The notes beneath the pieces are model-generated. The model was not told the origin of the DNA and searched no databases. It saw only the letters and a list, made by a program, of their open reading frames with translations. The translations under genes were made by a program, and so were the position numbers. Below are positions 1 to 9,300 of a DNA stretch of 64,000 nt, piece after piece. The first letter of the stretch is position 1; each line of letters starts with the position of its first letter. Origin of the DNA: Epilithonimonas hominis (GTDB taxonomy: Bacteria; Bacteroidota; Bacteroidia; Flavobacteriales; Weeksellaceae); the NCBI RefSeq assembly GCF_003730015.1, contig NZ_RJTU01000053.1, positions 40,823-104,822 on the forward strand. Reading direction: 5' to 3'.

Positions 1-1199
1 TTCATTTCATTGGTTTGGTTTCAGATGGAGGTGTGCATTCGCATATCAATCACCTGAAAGGTCTTCTTACGGCAGCTCACGAATTTGGATTTACAGAAAA
101 TGTTTTCGTCCATGCTTTTACAGATGGCCGTGACTGCGATCCCAAATCGGGAAAAGGTTTTATTGAAGATTTGCTGAATCATATGAAATCCACAACAGGA
201 AAACTGGCATCGGTCATTGGGCGTTACTATGCAATGGACAGAGATAAACGTTGGGAGCGTGTGAAGCTGGCGTATGATGTGATGGTAAATGGGGTAGGAA
301 AAGAAACCAAAGATTTCGTTCAGGCAATTCAGGATTCTTATAATCAGGATGTGACCGATGAGTTTATCAAACCGATTGTAGGTGTTCAGAATCATTTTCC
401 GATTGCCAAAATCGAAGACCACGATGTGGTCATTTGTTTCAATTTCCGTACAGACAGGGGTCGTGAAATTACCGAAGTGCTTTCTCAACAAGACTTTCCA
501 GAATATGGAATGAAAAAGCTGGACTTGTATTATGTGACTTTGACGAATTATGATAAAACGTTCCAGAATGTAAAAGTTGTTTTTGATGAGAATGTTCTTC
601 AGAAAACAATGGGTGAGGTTTTGGAAAGTGCGGGGAAATCCCAAATCAGAATTGCGGAAACAGAGAAATATCCGCACGTGACATTCTTCTTCTCTGGTGG
701 TCGCGAAGCTGAATTTAATGGTGAAAGACGACTTCTTTGTCCAAGCCCGAAAGATGTTCCGACTTACGATTTGAAACCGGAAATGTCTGCTTATGATATT
801 ACCAACGCCATCGTTCCGGAATTGGAAAAAGAATCTGCAGATTTTGTAGTTCTTAACTTTGCGAATACAGATATGGTTGGGCATACAGGTGTTTTCTCAG
901 CAGCGGTAAAAGCAGCGGAAGTGGTGGATGAATGTATCCAGAAAGTAGCAACTGCAGCGTATGAGCACGGCTACGCTGTTTTTATTTTGGCAGACCACGG
1001 TAATTCTGACGTGATGATCAATCCAGACGGGAGCCCGAATACACAACATTCCACAAATCTGGTTCCGTTTATTGTAATGGATAAAGAACAATCTTGGGAT
1101 CTTCAGCCTGGTAAACTGGGCGATGTTGCGCCAACAATCCTTAAAGTGATGGGCGTAGATATTCCTGAGGAAATGACAGGGAATATTCTTGTAAGTTAA
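1..1199 (+). CDS. gpmI: 2,3-bisphosphoglycerate-independent phosphoglycerate mutase, 5'-truncated by window edge
   Basis: Interconverts 3- and 2-phosphoglycerate in glycolysis; cytoplasmic, metal-dependent alkaline-phosphatase superfamily. The reading frame is open to the left edge and already reads HFIGLVSDGGVHSH, the well-known iPGM segment just after the phosphoserine region, so the N-terminal part (about 110-120 residues, including the catalytic Ser motif) lies outside the window. Visible motifs are GRDCDPKSGKGF, GRYYAMDRDKRW, NFRTDRGRE, the C-terminal metal ligands in NTDMVGHTG and the ADHGNSD motif. The TTG near base 15 is an internal Leu codon, not a start. A strong hairpin terminator follows, so it is the last gene of its transcript. 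Confidence 0.97.
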   Translation, partial: HFIGLVSDGGVHSHINHLKGLLTAAHEFGFTENVFVHAFTDGRDCDPKSGKGFIEDLLNHMKSTTGKLASVIGRYYAMDRDKRWERVKLAYDVMVNGVGKETKDFVQAIQDSYNQDVTDEFIKPIVGVQNHFPIAKIEDHDVVICFNFRTDRGREITEVLSQQDFPEYGMKKLDLYYVTLTNYDKTFQNVKVVFDENVLQKTMGEVLESAGKSQIRIAETEKYPHVTFFFSGGREAEFNGERRLLCPSPKDVPTYDLKPEMSAYDITNAIVPELEKESADFVVLNFANTDMVGHTGVFSAAVKAAEVVDECIQKVATAAYEHGYAVFILADHGNSDVMINPDGSPNTQHSTNLVPFIVMDKEQSWDLQPGKLGDVAPTILKVMGVDIPEEMTGNILVS

Positions 1200-1226
1200 A
1201 AAATCAATTAAATCAATTAAAAATAC

Positions 1227-1256
1227 AAAAGCCGATTATTAGAATCGGCTTTTGTA
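1227..1256 (+). terminator. intrinsic terminator of gpmI
   Basis: An 11-bp perfect stem (AAAAGCCGATT / AATCGGCTTTT) with a 5-nt loop lies 28 bases after the gpmI stop. The A-rich left arm and T-rich right arm are a common layout in this window. Confidence 0.9.
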
Positions 1257-1298
1257 TGTTAAGCCTTGAGATTATGTTAAATCTTGGTTCATTATGCG

Positions 1299-1325
1299 TT
1301 GAATAATATTTTTATTGTACATTTA
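1299..1325 (+). promoter_or_regulatory. candidate promoter of acyl-ACP desaturase gene
   Basis: TTG, a 16-base spacer, then TACATTTA, which matches the Bacteroidetes -33/-7 pattern (TTG, TAnnTTTG) with one mismatch in the -7 box. It sits 25 bases before the ATG. Weak evidence, from pattern only. Confidence 0.4.
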
Positions 1326-1349
1326 CTGACTTAAATTATTATTTTTTTG

Positions 1350-2327
1350 ATGCAAGAGAAAGAGTTACAATTAGAAGTTATGAGAACATTGGAGCAAAAT
1401 ATGGACGAGTTCATCAGTTCATATCTTACCCCAATAGAAAAAATATGGCAACCTTCGGATTTTCTACCAGACAGTTCAGGTGAGAATTTCAAAGAAGAAA
1501 TCGAAGAACTTCAGACATTTGCCAGAGAGATGCCGTATGATCTTTTTGTAACACTGATAGGTGATTGCATTACTGAAGAGGCGTTGCCTACCTATGAATC
1601 TTGGCTGATGGGATTAGAAGGAGTAAATCAGGAAAATAAAACTGGTTGGACACAATGGGTGAGAGCTTGGACAGCGGAAGAGAACCGCCACGGTGATCTT
1701 TTAGGAAAATATCTGTACCTCTGCGGACGAGTGAATATGCGTGAGATGGAAATCACAACGCATCATTTGATCAATGATGGCTTTGACATTGGTACCAGCT
1801 CAGATCCATATAAAAATTTCGTCTATACTAGTTTTCAGGAAACAGCAACGAATATTTCCCACAGAAGAGTGGGAACATTGGCAAAACAATCGGGTAATAA
1901 AAAGCTGGCGCAGATGTGTGGAGTCATTGCTGCCGATGAAGCCAGACACGCCAAAGCTTATAAAGATTTTTCTGCAAGAATTTTTGAAATGGATGCCAGC
2001 GGAATGATGCTTGCGTTTGAAGATATGATGAGAAGGAAAATTGTAATGCCGGCGCATCTTCTGAGAGAATCGGGACAGAAAGCAGGCGAGCTTTGGGAGC
2101 ATTTTTCTGATGCGGCTCAACGTGCTATGGTGTACACAGGACAAGATTATATCAATATTCTGAAAGATCTTTTGGAAGAGTGGAAAATTGAAGGTATGAA
2201 AAACCTGAATGACAAAGCAGAACGCGCAAGAGATTATCTGATGAAATTGCCGGACAGATTACAAAGAATATCCGACAGGATACCTGCACCACAGCTACCT
2301 TACAGTTTCAAATGGGTTAAGAACTAA
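1350..2327 (+). CDS. acyl-[acyl-carrier-protein] desaturase
   Basis: Soluble ferritin-like di-iron enzyme that introduces a cis double bond into acyl-ACP, giving unsaturated fatty acids for membrane lipids. Two iron-binding motifs are visible: EENRH at about residues 110-114 and DEARH at about 196-200, the paired EExxH-type motifs of the FA_desaturase_2 family. The length of 325 residues is normal. The ATG at 1350 is preferred over the adjacent in-frame TTG three bases upstream. Monocistronic, with its own terminator. The electron donor and the regiospecificity cannot be told from sequence alone. Confidence 0.92.
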   Translation: MQEKELQLEVMRTLEQNMDEFISSYLTPIEKIWQPSDFLPDSSGENFKEEIEELQTFAREMPYDLFVTLIGDCITEEALPTYESWLMGLEGVNQENKTGWTQWVRAWTAEENRHGDLLGKYLYLCGRVNMREMEITTHHLINDGFDIGTSSDPYKNFVYTSFQETATNISHRRVGTLAKQSGNKKLAQMCGVIAADEARHAKAYKDFSARIFEMDASGMMLAFEDMMRRKIVMPAHLLRESGQKAGELWEHFSDAAQRAMVYTGQDYINILKDLLEEWKIEGMKNLNDKAERARDYLMKLPDRLQRISDRIPAPQLPYSFKWVKN

Positions 2328-2334
2328 ATTAATT

Positions 2335-2361
2335 AAGTGCACCAATGGGTGCACTTTTTTA
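2335..2361 (+). terminator. intrinsic terminator after desaturase
   Basis: A 9-bp perfect stem (AAGTGCACC / GGTGCACTT) with a 4-nt loop is followed by a T-run, 7 bases after the stop codon. Confidence 0.9.
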
Positions 2362-2398
2362 TTGCAGAATATTCTGTATCTCACTTTTTATTATTTCG

Positions 2399-2406
2399 TA
2401 TATTTG
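2399..2406 (+). promoter_or_regulatory. -7 promoter box (TATATTTG)
   Basis: Exact match to the Bacteroidetes -7 consensus TAnnTTTG, 28 bases upstream of the HAD gene ATG. No clear -33 TTG is seen at the usual spacing. Confidence 0.5.
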
Positions 2407-2434
2407 TACGTTTTAATGTTTATTTACAAACCAA

Positions 2435-2869
2435 ATGATAAAAAGCAACAAAAAACTGGCAATCGATTTTGACGGAACCATCGTAGAAGATGCTTATCCG
2501 GGAATTGGAAAAGCCAAAACATTTGCATTTGAAACTTTAAAAAAACTTCAGAGCGAGGGTTACCGATTAATTCTGTGGACATACCGTCACGGAAAATCTC
2601 TAGAAGACGCTGTAGAATTTTGCCGAAAAAACGGATTAGAATTCTATGCAGTTAATTCTAGTTTTGAAGGCGAAGTTTTTGATTCGGAAACACAATCAAG
2701 AAAGATTGATGCAGATCTTTTTATTGATGACAGAAATCTTGGAGGATTCCCTGGCTGGGGCGAAATCTACCAAATCATCAATGAAAAAATAGAGTTCCAA
2801 GTGGCCGGTGGAGAAGTTCACGCTTACTCCAAAATGAAAAAAGAAAAGAAGAAAGGACTTTTTTGGTGA
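2435..2869 (+). CDS. HAD-superfamily hydrolase (BT0820-like phosphatase)
   Basis: Small (144 aa) haloacid-dehalogenase fold protein without a large cap domain. Motif I is DFDGTIV at residues 11-17 (nucleophile Asp plus acid/base Asp). The second motif is near LILWTYR, and the acidic metal-binding motif is FIDDRNLGG. This organisation resembles the BT0820-type hydrolases common in Bacteroidetes, whose substrate is unknown. The C terminus is Lys-rich. It is followed closely by a four-helix-bundle gene and may share its transcript. Confidence 0.8.
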   Translation: MIKSNKKLAIDFDGTIVEDAYPGIGKAKTFAFETLKKLQSEGYRLILWTYRHGKSLEDAVEFCRKNGLEFYAVNSSFEGEVFDSETQSRKIDADLFIDDRNLGGFPGWGEIYQIINEKIEFQVAGGEVHAYSKMKKEKKKGLFW

Positions 2870-2917
2870 TTTAGAAGAAACAAGAATAAAGGCAAAAGAT
2901 TCAAGTATTACACTCGT

Positions 2918-3268
2918 ATGAAAGAAAATGATTTACTTAACAGAACTTTTGTTTTTGGAGTCAATTGTTTGAAGTTTCTTAAGACATTGCCAAACTCTTA
3001 TGAAATTAATGTTGTTAAAGTACAGCTTTCAAAATCTTCAACTTCTATAGGTGCTAATTATGAAGAGTCGCAAGCAGGTTCATCAAGAGCAGATTTTAGA
3101 AATAAAATTAGAATTGCTTTGAGAGAAGCTAGAGAAACCAATTACTGGCTTAGAATAATCAAAGAATTAGAAGTATCAGATAATGATAAGCTTTCTGGGC
3201 TTTTGCAAGAAAGTCTTGAAATTAAAAATATTCTTGGTGCTATTTTAAATAAAACAAAAGAAGATTGA
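2918..3268 (+). CDS. four helix bundle protein (23S rRNA intervening-sequence protein family)
   Basis: A 116-residue, all-helical protein. The segments VVKVQLSKSSTSIGANYEES, FRNKIRIALREARETNYWL and the C-terminal helix ending in ILGAILNKTK are typical of the S23/TIGR02436 four-helix-bundle family. Members were first found in 23S rRNA intervening sequences, but in Bacteroidetes they are often stand-alone chromosomal genes; no rRNA is present here. The role is unknown. It lies 48 bases after the HAD gene and just before map. Confidence 0.82.
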   Translation: MKENDLLNRTFVFGVNCLKFLKTLPNSYEINVVKVQLSKSSTSIGANYEESQAGSSRADFRNKIRIALREARETNYWLRIIKELEVSDNDKLSGLLQESLEIKNILGAILNKTKED

Positions 3269-3315
3269 TTTAAAATTTATTCTTTTAACTTTAATCTTGA
3301 TTCTTACATAAAGAT

Positions 3316-4125
3316 ATGATTCAACTTAAAAATATAGACGAGCTTCGCCTGATGAAGCAAAGTGCAAGATTGGTTTCCCAGACATTGGGAATGTTGGCTA
3401 AGGAAATAAAGCCTGGTGTTACAACACTTTATCTTGACAAATTGGCTTACGATTTTATAAAAGACCACGGTGCAGAACCGGCATTCCTTGGCTATGGTGG
3501 TTTTCCGGCTTCACTATGTATTTCTCCAAACGAACAGGTTGTCCACGGTATCCCAAACTCAGAACCGATAAAAGAAGGAACGATTCTTTCCGTAGATTGT
3601 GGTGTTTTCTGGAACGGATTTGTCGGTGACCATGCTTACACTTTTGAAGTTGGAGAAGTATCCGATGAGGTTAAAAAACTATTGAGAGTTACCAAAGAAT
3701 CATTGTATAAAGGAATTGAACAGTGTGTAAGAGGAAAACGTGTAGGCGATATTTCTCACGCTATCCAAAGACATTGTGAGAAAGAAGGTTATGGCGTTGT
3801 TAGAGAATTGGTTGGTCACGGTGTCGGAAGACAAATGCACGAAGATCCACAAGTTCCAAACTACGGAAAACCAGGAAGCGGGAAAGTGCTGAAAGATGGC
3901 ATTTGCCTGGCTATAGAACCTATGATTAACCTTGGAACAGAAAAAGTGAAGTTTCATAATGATGGGTGGACGGTTACAACATTGGACAACCAGCCTTCTG
4001 CGCATTTTGAACATGATGTTTGTGTTTACAATGGTAAACCGGTTTTGCTGTCGACGTACGATTATATTTACGAAGCTCTAGGCATTAAATCTGATGAGGA
4101 GAAAGCTTTTCAGGTTGATTTTTAA
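3316..4125 (+). CDS. map: type I methionine aminopeptidase
   Basis: Removes the initiator methionine from nascent proteins; cytoplasmic dinuclear-metal enzyme of family M24A. All five metal ligands are in place: D94 (SVDCGVFWNG), D105 (VGDHAYTF), H168 (VGHGVGRQMHE), E201 (LAIEPMI) and E232 (AHFEHDV). The catalytic His of VVHGIPN is also present. The length of 269 residues is slightly above the E. coli enzyme, with no N-terminal zinc-finger extension. It starts at an ATG, 47 bases after the previous gene. Confidence 0.97.
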   Translation: MIQLKNIDELRLMKQSARLVSQTLGMLAKEIKPGVTTLYLDKLAYDFIKDHGAEPAFLGYGGFPASLCISPNEQVVHGIPNSEPIKEGTILSVDCGVFWNGFVGDHAYTFEVGEVSDEVKKLLRVTKESLYKGIEQCVRGKRVGDISHAIQRHCEKEGYGVVRELVGHGVGRQMHEDPQVPNYGKPGSGKVLKDGICLAIEPMINLGTEKVKFHNDGWTVTTLDNQPSAHFEHDVCVYNGKPVLLSTYDYIYEALGIKSDEEKAFQVDF

Positions 4126-4149
4126 TTAAGCTAATCTCAATTTCCGATT

Positions 4150-4917
4150 TTGAAAAAAATTGCCAAATTCCTACTGAACGCGATTCCAAGACCAATGCTT
4201 ATTAACCTGAGCATTTTTTTGCGTCCAGTAATTGTTTTGTTTTTCAAAGGAAGCAATTTCACCGACCCAATTGATGGGAAATCTTATCGCAAGTTTCTGC
4301 CTTACGGTTATGGGAAGCAACGTCCGAATGCGTTGTCTCCCGGGACTTTATCCTTAGAAAGACACCGCCAGATGTGGCTTTACCTCCAAAACGAAACCAA
4401 TATTTTTACCCATAAATTAAAAGTTCTTCATATCGCACCAGAACAGGAATTTCTCAGAAAATTCAAAAAAATGAAGAATTTGGAGTACACCTCTGCTGAT
4501 TTATTTTCGCCAATTGTGGATGTAAAAGCAGATATTGTGGATTTACCATTTGAAGATAATAGTTTTGATGTCATTATTTGTAATCACGTTTTGGAACATA
4601 TTGTAGATGACAGAAAAGCGATGTCCGAACTTTACCGAGTGATGAAATCTGGAGGTTGGGGAATTGTTCAAGTTCCAATGAGAAACTCTCTGGAAAAAAC
4701 TTACGAAGATTTTACAATAACAGATCCTAAAGAACGTCAAAAGCATTTTGGACAGTACGACCATGTTCGCTGGTACGGAATGGATTATTTTGACCGTCTG
4801 AAAAGTGTAGGTTTTGACGCGGATATCAATTTCTATTCTCAAAAATTCTCTGAGGCTGATATCAAAAGATTCGGTCTAAATAAGAATGAAATTCTTCCTG
4901 TGGTAAGGAAACTCTAA
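4150..4917 (+). CDS. class I SAM-dependent methyltransferase, TTG start
   Basis: A 255-residue protein with a Methyltransf_11-like core: a degenerate motif I around LKVLHIAPEQEF, the acidic loop SADLFSP, motif II near ADIVDLPFEDNSFDVIICNHVLEHI, and the post-motif VMKSGGWGIVQVP. A hydrophobic, basic N terminus (about residues 1-35) may associate with membrane. The only plausible start is the TTG, because an in-frame stop lies 16 bases upstream and the next ATG is 15 codons inside. The substrate is not recognisable. It lies 24 bases after map, so it is probably co-transcribed with it. Confidence 0.8.
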   Translation: MKKIAKFLLNAIPRPMLINLSIFLRPVIVLFFKGSNFTDPIDGKSYRKFLPYGYGKQRPNALSPGTLSLERHRQMWLYLQNETNIFTHKLKVLHIAPEQEFLRKFKKMKNLEYTSADLFSPIVDVKADIVDLPFEDNSFDVIICNHVLEHIVDDRKAMSELYRVMKSGGWGIVQVPMRNSLEKTYEDFTITDPKERQKHFGQYDHVRWYGMDYFDRLKSVGFDADINFYSQKFSEADIKRFGLNKNEILPVVRKL

Positions 4918-4946
4918 TTGCTATTACTTAAAATCAGATAATCAAT

Positions 4947-4962
4947 TCAAACAAATGTTTGA
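4947..4962. promoter_or_regulatory. palindrome TCAAAC-N4-GTTTGA, candidate operator
   Basis: A 6-bp perfect inverted repeat with a 4-bp centre, 74 bases upstream of the -7 box of the RND pump operon. Another GTTTGA half-site lies near 5105. Size and symmetry fit a TetR-type operator, but no TetR gene is adjacent. Assignment is inference. Confidence 0.35.
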
Positions 4963-5035
4963 TTAGTAAGTGTTAAATATTCTCTAAAATTATTTTATAA
5001 AAGATTGAATATCAGCAAAAATAGTTTTTGTTGAT

Positions 5036-5043
5036 TATCTTTG
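5036..5043 (+). promoter_or_regulatory. -7 promoter box (TATCTTTG) of RND pump operon
   Basis: Exact TAnnTTTG match, 92 bases upstream of the adaptor gene. The implied 5' leader is about 85 bases. Confidence 0.55.
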
Positions 5044-5135
5044 ATAGATTTTATTATTATTTACATAACGTATAAATTGCAGATAATTTATAAATTTGAA
5101 CGTTTGTTTGAAAATAGATCTAAAAATAAGTATTT

Positions 5136-6284
5136 ATGAGGAATATTGCGTTATGCATTTTTGTTGTTTTAGGTATTTTGACGGCTTGTTCAAAGGCTGA
5201 GAAAAAAGATGACAAAAAAGAACTGCCACCACAACCGTATCAGTATATCGTTGCGAAAACTGGTCCAGCCGAAAATCTTTCTCAATATCCTGCAAGATTG
5301 GAAGGCATACAAAATGTTGAGATTCGTCCAAAAATTGATGGTTTTGTAGAAAAGATTTTTGTGGACGAGGGCAGCCAGGTGAATAAAGGGCAGCTGCTCT
5401 TCCTGATTAGAAATCCACAGTACGAGCAATCTGTGCTAGCCGCACAAGCAACGGTAAATAGTGCAAGAGCGCAAGTGGCAACCGCCCAGATGCAGGTGAC
5501 AAAAACCAAGCCGTTGGTAGATAAAAAGATTATCTCGGCTTATGAACTTCAAGCAGCAGAACTAGCACTCAGATCAGCAAAAGCAGCTTTGGCCGAAACT
5601 CAGGCTCAGCTAAGTAATGCACAGGTAAACCAGGGTTATACTAAGATTTTCAGTCCAGTAAGTGGTGTTGTAGGAACTTTACCTTACAAAGCAGGAAGTT
5701 ACATCAGCAGTGCTACATCACAACCTCTAACTACAGTTTCAAACGTTTCAAAAATATTCGCTTATTTTTCAATTAATGAAAAGCAACAGCTGGAATTCTT
5801 CAAACATTCCAAAGGTGCTACGATTCATGATAAAATCAAAAATTCTCCTTTAGTAAATCTTATTTTGTCGGACGGAAGCCAATATGATCATAAAGGAAAA
5901 ATAGAATCAATCAGTGGTTTGGTAGATCCTAGCACGGGATCCTTCTCAATGCGTGCGACTTTCCCTAATCCAAACGGATTACTCAGAAGCGGCTACAGCG
6001 CAACAATACAGTTTCCAAACAACCTGGAAAATGTTATCATTATACCTCAGTCAGCAACTTACGAATTGCAGGGAAAAGTGTTTGCTTATGTAATCGGGAC
6101 TGATAATAAAGTCAAATCTGTAGAGATCAAAATCGAAGAACTTCCGGATGGGCTTGCTTATGCTGTAACCTCCGGCCTAAAACAAGGTGACAAAGTGGTG
6201 GTGGAAGGTATTGGTCTTCTGAAAGATGACACTCAGGTAGTGCCGAAAGAAGTGAGCTTGCAAAGCGCCATCAACAAAAAGTAG
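5136..6284 (+). CDS. RND efflux periplasmic adaptor (membrane fusion lipoprotein)
   Basis: AcrA/MexA-type adaptor linking the inner-membrane pump to the outer-membrane channel. The signal peptide ends in a lipobox (ILTAC, Cys at about residue 18), so it is a lipoprotein. The barrel-sandwich/lipoyl halves are visible as VEIRPKIDGFVEKIFVDEGSQVNKGQLLF and IFSPVSGVVGTLPYKAGSYI, flanking an Ala/Gln-rich coiled-coil hairpin (residues about 100-165). The beta-barrel and membrane-proximal domains follow. The length of 382 is typical. First gene of a three-gene operon; the next gene starts 77 bases on. Confidence 0.95.
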   Translation: MRNIALCIFVVLGILTACSKAEKKDDKKELPPQPYQYIVAKTGPAENLSQYPARLEGIQNVEIRPKIDGFVEKIFVDEGSQVNKGQLLFLIRNPQYEQSVLAAQATVNSARAQVATAQMQVTKTKPLVDKKIISAYELQAAELALRSAKAALAETQAQLSNAQVNQGYTKIFSPVSGVVGTLPYKAGSYISSATSQPLTTVSNVSKIFAYFSINEKQQLEFFKHSKGATIHDKIKNSPLVNLILSDGSQYDHKGKIESISGLVDPSTGSFSMRATFPNPNGLLRSGYSATIQFPNNLENVIIIPQSATYELQGKVFAYVIGTDNKVKSVEIKIEELPDGLAYAVTSGLKQGDKVVVEGIGLLKDDTQVVPKEVSLQSAINKK

Positions 6285-6361
6285 TCGTAGTTTAATCAGA
6301 AAGATAGATGTTGTGATTTTTAATCTTCTTCATATATCTACTTCCTTCTAGTCTAAAAAAT

Positions 6362-9300
6362 ATGTTTAAAAAATTTATAGAACGTCCGGTTTTATCTACA
6401 GTAATTTCCATCATCATTGTTATTCTTGGTGTTTTGGGTATTGTTTCGCTTCCGGTCTCACAATACCCCGATATTGCACCGCCCACAGTAGTTGTGAGTG
6501 CAAGTTATCAAGGTGCCAATGCAGATGTTATTCTGAAAAGTGTCATTGTTCCGCTAGAAGAGCAGATCAATGGTGTGGAAGGGATGACATATATGACCTC
6601 TTCTGCAACCAATGATGGTTCCGGTTCCGTTACGGTTTATTTCAAACAGGGCGTTGATCCTGATATTGCTGCTGTCAATGTACAGAACAGGGTTTCCAGA
6701 GCCACACCTTTGCTACCTGCAGAAGTAACGAGAGCCGGAGTTACAACCACCAAAAGACAAAGCTCCAACGTTTTGATTTTCTCTCTATACAGTGAAAATC
6801 CGGCGTATGATATGACTTTCCTTCAGAATTATGCAAGCATCAATATTACACCGCAGATCAAAAGGGTAACCGGTGTGGGGGATGTAACGGTTTTTGGTAA
6901 TAAGGATTATTCCGTCAGAATCTGGCTCGATCCTAATAAAATGGCGGCGTATGGACTGGTTCCGTCCGATATTAATACGGTTCTTGCTGAGCAGAATATT
7001 GAGGCAGCACCAGGAAGTTTGGGTGATGAAAGTGACCAAAGCTTTCGCTATACGCTTAAGTATAAAGGTAGATTGACAGAAATTCCGGAATTTGATAACA
7101 TCATTATCAAAGCCACTGAGAACGGTCAGATCCTAAAGCTGAAAGATGTTGCAAAAATTGAGCTAGGTGCTCAGGATTACACTGGAAGTAGCGTTACGGA
7201 CGGTCATCCGGCTATTGGTATGGCAGTGGCGCAGACTGCGGGTTCCAATGCTCAGGATGTTATTAATCAATCGATAGCGGTTTTAGATAAAGCCCAAGAA
7301 TCATTTCCGAAAGGAGTGAAATATGTGGCCTTAGTGAATGCCAATGACTTTTTGGATGCTTCTATTGAAAAAGTAATTCATACATTGTTTGAAGCGTTTA
7401 TCCTTGTATTTATCGTTGTATTCTTGTTTCTTCAGGATTGGCGTTCAACATTGATTCCGGCTATTTCGGTTCCGGTAGCTATTGTGGGAACGTTTTTCTT
7501 TCTCGATATTTTTGGATTTACCATCAATTTGTTAACCCTTTTCGCATTGATATTAGCAGTAGGAATCGTGGTGGATGATGCCATTGTGGTGGTAGAAGCA
7601 GTTCACAGTAAGCTAGAACAGGGTGAAAAATCTCCGCTGAAAGCTTCTGTCGATGCTATGAATGAGATCAGTGGAGCGATTATAAGTATAACATTGGTAA
7701 TGGCAGCGGTATTTATCCCGGTCAGTTTCATTACAGGTTCTGCAGGTGTTTTTTATAAACAATTTGGATTAACATTGGCAATTTCAATTGTTCTTTCTGC
7801 AGTAAATGCCTTGACATTAAGCCCGGCACTTTGTGCTATATTTTTAAAACCTCATTCCGACGAAGAGAAGAAGCGGAACTTTATACAACGGTTTTTTACC
7901 AATTTCAATATCATTTTTGATGCTTTTGTAAAGCGGTATTCTAGAGGTGTTTTGCTTCTTCTTAGAAAAAAATGGATGGCTTTTGCAGGATTAGTTGTTT
8001 TTGCAGGAATTTTTGCGTGGCTGATGAATACCACTCCAAAATCTTTTGTTCCAAGTGAAGATATGGGCGGTGTTTTTATGGATATTTCATTACCAATCGG
8101 TTCCAATGAAAACCGAACGAAAGAAGTGATGGCAAAGGTTGAAAAAATTGTGGAAAAACAACCAGAAGTGCTGCATATATTCAAAGTTTCGGGAAGAGGG
8201 ATGATTAGCGGTAGCGGATCCAATAACGGAATGCTGATTGTAAAGCTGAAGGATTGGAAAGACAGAACGGCAAAAGGATCGGATATCCAGTCATTTATAG
8301 CAAAATTATATAAGGAAACAGCAGGTATTAAAGATGCGAAATTGACTTTCTTCGGAAGACCTACGCTTCAAGGGTTTGGTAATGCCGCCGGTTTTGAATT
8401 GCAGATCCAGGATCAAAAAGGCGGAAGCATCAGCGACCTTACCAAAGTGACCAATGATTTTATTGACAAGATGAACCAGCGCCCGGAGATCCAAAGGACT
8501 TTTACCTCTTTTAACCCGAACTATCCGCAGTATATGATCGATATAGATGTGGCTGCTACTAAAGCTGCTGGGTTTACAGTATCTGATTTATTGGGAACCA
8601 TGCAAGGTTACTATGGCGGTGTTTACTCTTCCAATGTCAATTTATTCGGTAAGCAATACAGAGTGATTTATCAGGCGCCGTTTGAAAGTCGCGAAAATGT
8701 CGAAAGTTTTAATCAGATTCAGGTCAGAAATAAAAATGGTGAAATGGCACCGCTTAGCAGATTCATTACGGCTAAAAGAGTGTACGGACCTCAGGCGATC
8801 GGACGATTCAATTTGTTTACGGCAATTTCAATAAACGGAACACCGAATCCTGGATTCTCTTCGGGTGATGCCATCAACGCTGTGGAAGAAGTAGCTAAGC
8901 AGACTTTACCTCAAGGCTACGGTTTCGAATATTCCGGACTAACCAGGGAAGAGGTCAATTCCAGCAGCCAGACGATTTATATCTTTATTTTATGTTGCGT
9001 TTTCGTCTATTTTTTATTGGCGGCGCAGTACGAGAGTTATCTGCTTCCATTTGCAGTAATGTTATCGTTACCTGTAGGTTTGGCTGGGGTAATGATGTTC
9101 AGTGCCTGGATTGGTGGTTCCAATAACATTTATACGCAGATTTCATTGATTATGTTGATTGGTCTCTTGGCGAAGAATGCAATTCTGATCGTAGAATTTG
9201 CTTTGGACGCCAGGAAAAAAGGTTATACCATCGGTCACGCCGCTATAAGTGGAGCAAAGCAAAGAATCCGACCGATTCTGATGACATCATTTGCCTTTAT

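Noticed and set aside
21..884. A 287-codon open frame antisense to gpmI
   Set aside because: Mirror of a well-identified gene with clear metal-binding motifs; the antisense product has no family features.
2918..3268. 23S rRNA intervening sequence, suggested by the four-helix-bundle protein family
   Set aside because: No rRNA sequence surrounds the gene; stand-alone copies are common in Bacteroidetes.
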